The position numbers and the translations under genes were made by a program. The notes under the pieces are model-generated. The model saw nothing but the letters and a program-made list of their open reading frames with translations, was not told where the DNA came from and searched no databases. From Forficula auricularia (taxonomy: Eukaryota; Arthropoda; Insecta; Dermaptera; Forficulidae), in NCBI GenBank assembly GCA_024734495.1, contig JALMQS010000061.1, forward strand, positions 6,067,321 to 6,131,320: a DNA stretch of 64,000 nucleotides, given 5' to 3'. Positions 63,305 through 64,000 of the stretch are shown here, in pieces. Each line of letters opens with the position of its first letter. The stretch's first letter is position 1.

Positions 63305-64000
63305 TACAAATAGAATAAAAGCAAGGAAATTTTACTCCATTCATTTAAGAATTGATTTGAAAAATTCTGCTTTGGAAATCGTTCATTTTGCCTATATTAT
63401 GTACCTACATCGCCTTAAAATCTCAATAAAACCATCCAAAAAATGATGTTTTCTGCATTTTTAAACCAAAAGTTTTAAAGCTAGAAAAACCAAATCTAAT
63501 CAGTTCTCCGCATTGGAAATACAAACATTTAAGAACCAACTTTCTACTACTTTTCGTTCTTAAATTATTGTGGGTATCTGAATCCAGATATACAGAAACA
63601 CAGCCTTCCTGCTGGACATAGTCAATAATACAATAAAAGGGAATCAAATCAAATATTTTTCTAATGTAACTAATGTCTGGGAATTAATTGAATATTAGGT
63701 ACTTAACACAAAGCTGTATATGTAAACGTAAAAGTTGTAGAAACGTTCATTAAATAATGACTCAACAATAAAAAATAAGATGATATTAAAAGAAAAATGT
63801 TGCTGAAAACACATACTGACATACTTAAATTAGATATTTTTGATGAGAAATTCTCCTCAGATTGCACAACGTTTCAACTTCTAGTTTTGAAGTCTTTTGC
63901 AAGTGCTTGTGATGTGATTCAATCTACTAAACACTTGAAAATGATTCGAGAATTAGCTGTGAATTCTAATGAGAATATATCATTAAAAATACCCAAACTT
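63305..64000. other. Gene-free right edge with decayed Penelope-type motif
   Basis: At 63864-63902 the minus strand reads GACTTC, a 7-nt loop, GAAGT and TGAAACGTTG, the stem II and GAAACGTT half of the hammerhead-like repeats, but CTGANGA is absent. An open frame from 63797 to the edge is a by-product of this repeat. Confidence 0.45.

Noticed and set aside
63797..64000. Open reading frame of about 68 codons running off the right edge, starting MLLKTHTDIL
   Set aside because: Its centre is the translation of the decayed GAAACGTT-type Penelope repeat at 63864-63902, and no family resemblance is seen.
1..64000. CRISPR arrays, bacterial operons or a prokaryotic defence system
   Set aside because: Introns, homeobox and Mediator genes, and insect-type transposons show a eukaryotic nuclear genome; no spaced short repeats of CRISPR type were seen.

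Overview
This is an AT-rich animal nuclear window, most likely from an insect. Genes are split into short exons with GT-AG introns, coding exons make up only about 8 percent of the sequence, and the rest is dominated by transposable elements typical of insects (jockey-like LINEs, mariner and hAT relatives, tRNA-derived SINEs, Penelope-type repeats). I cannot name the order or species. Gene calls rest on reading spliced translations by eye against remembered family sequences; no search was run.

Layout: (1) At the left edge, the last two coding exons of Mediator subunit MED18 on the + strand (1297-1715). (2) A 20.6 kb minus-strand gene of 12 coding exons (25392 down to 4796) for CMTR2, the cap-2 mRNA 2'-O-methyltransferase; its introns are filled with transposons. 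(3) Head-to-head with it on the + strand, SNIP1 (27348-37033, three exons), an RS-rich nuclear FHA protein. (4) A minus-strand paired-related homeobox gene, Prrx type (61802 down to 41280), with four exons plus a separate small exon encoding the OAR tail, and a GC-rich probable promoter upstream. (5) No further gene from about 62050 to the right edge.

The four genes are not an operon or pathway. CMTR2 (cap methylation), SNIP1 (splicing, miRNA and transcription regulation) and MED18 (Mediator head) are general RNA-expression factors; Prrx is a developmental transcription factor.

The most unusual content is structural. About a dozen loci carry the conserved core of the hammerhead ribozyme (CTGANGA, a hairpin, GAAA, then NTH). 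At least half are arranged as inverted pairs inside perfect or near-perfect palindromes, and the segment that would form stem III is self-complementary (ACGT, ACTATAGT, ATATAT), as expected for dimeric hammerheads. Hammerheads of this kind are known in Penelope-like retroelements. Other palindromes with the same head-to-head layout carry tRNA-like heads or no recognisable motif. One composite element inserted exactly across a CMTR2 splice donor and rebuilt the donor through its 14-bp target duplication. Several hAT, mariner, TTAA-flanked and MITE elements have readable target-site duplications, and one MITE has a paralogous empty site inside the window.
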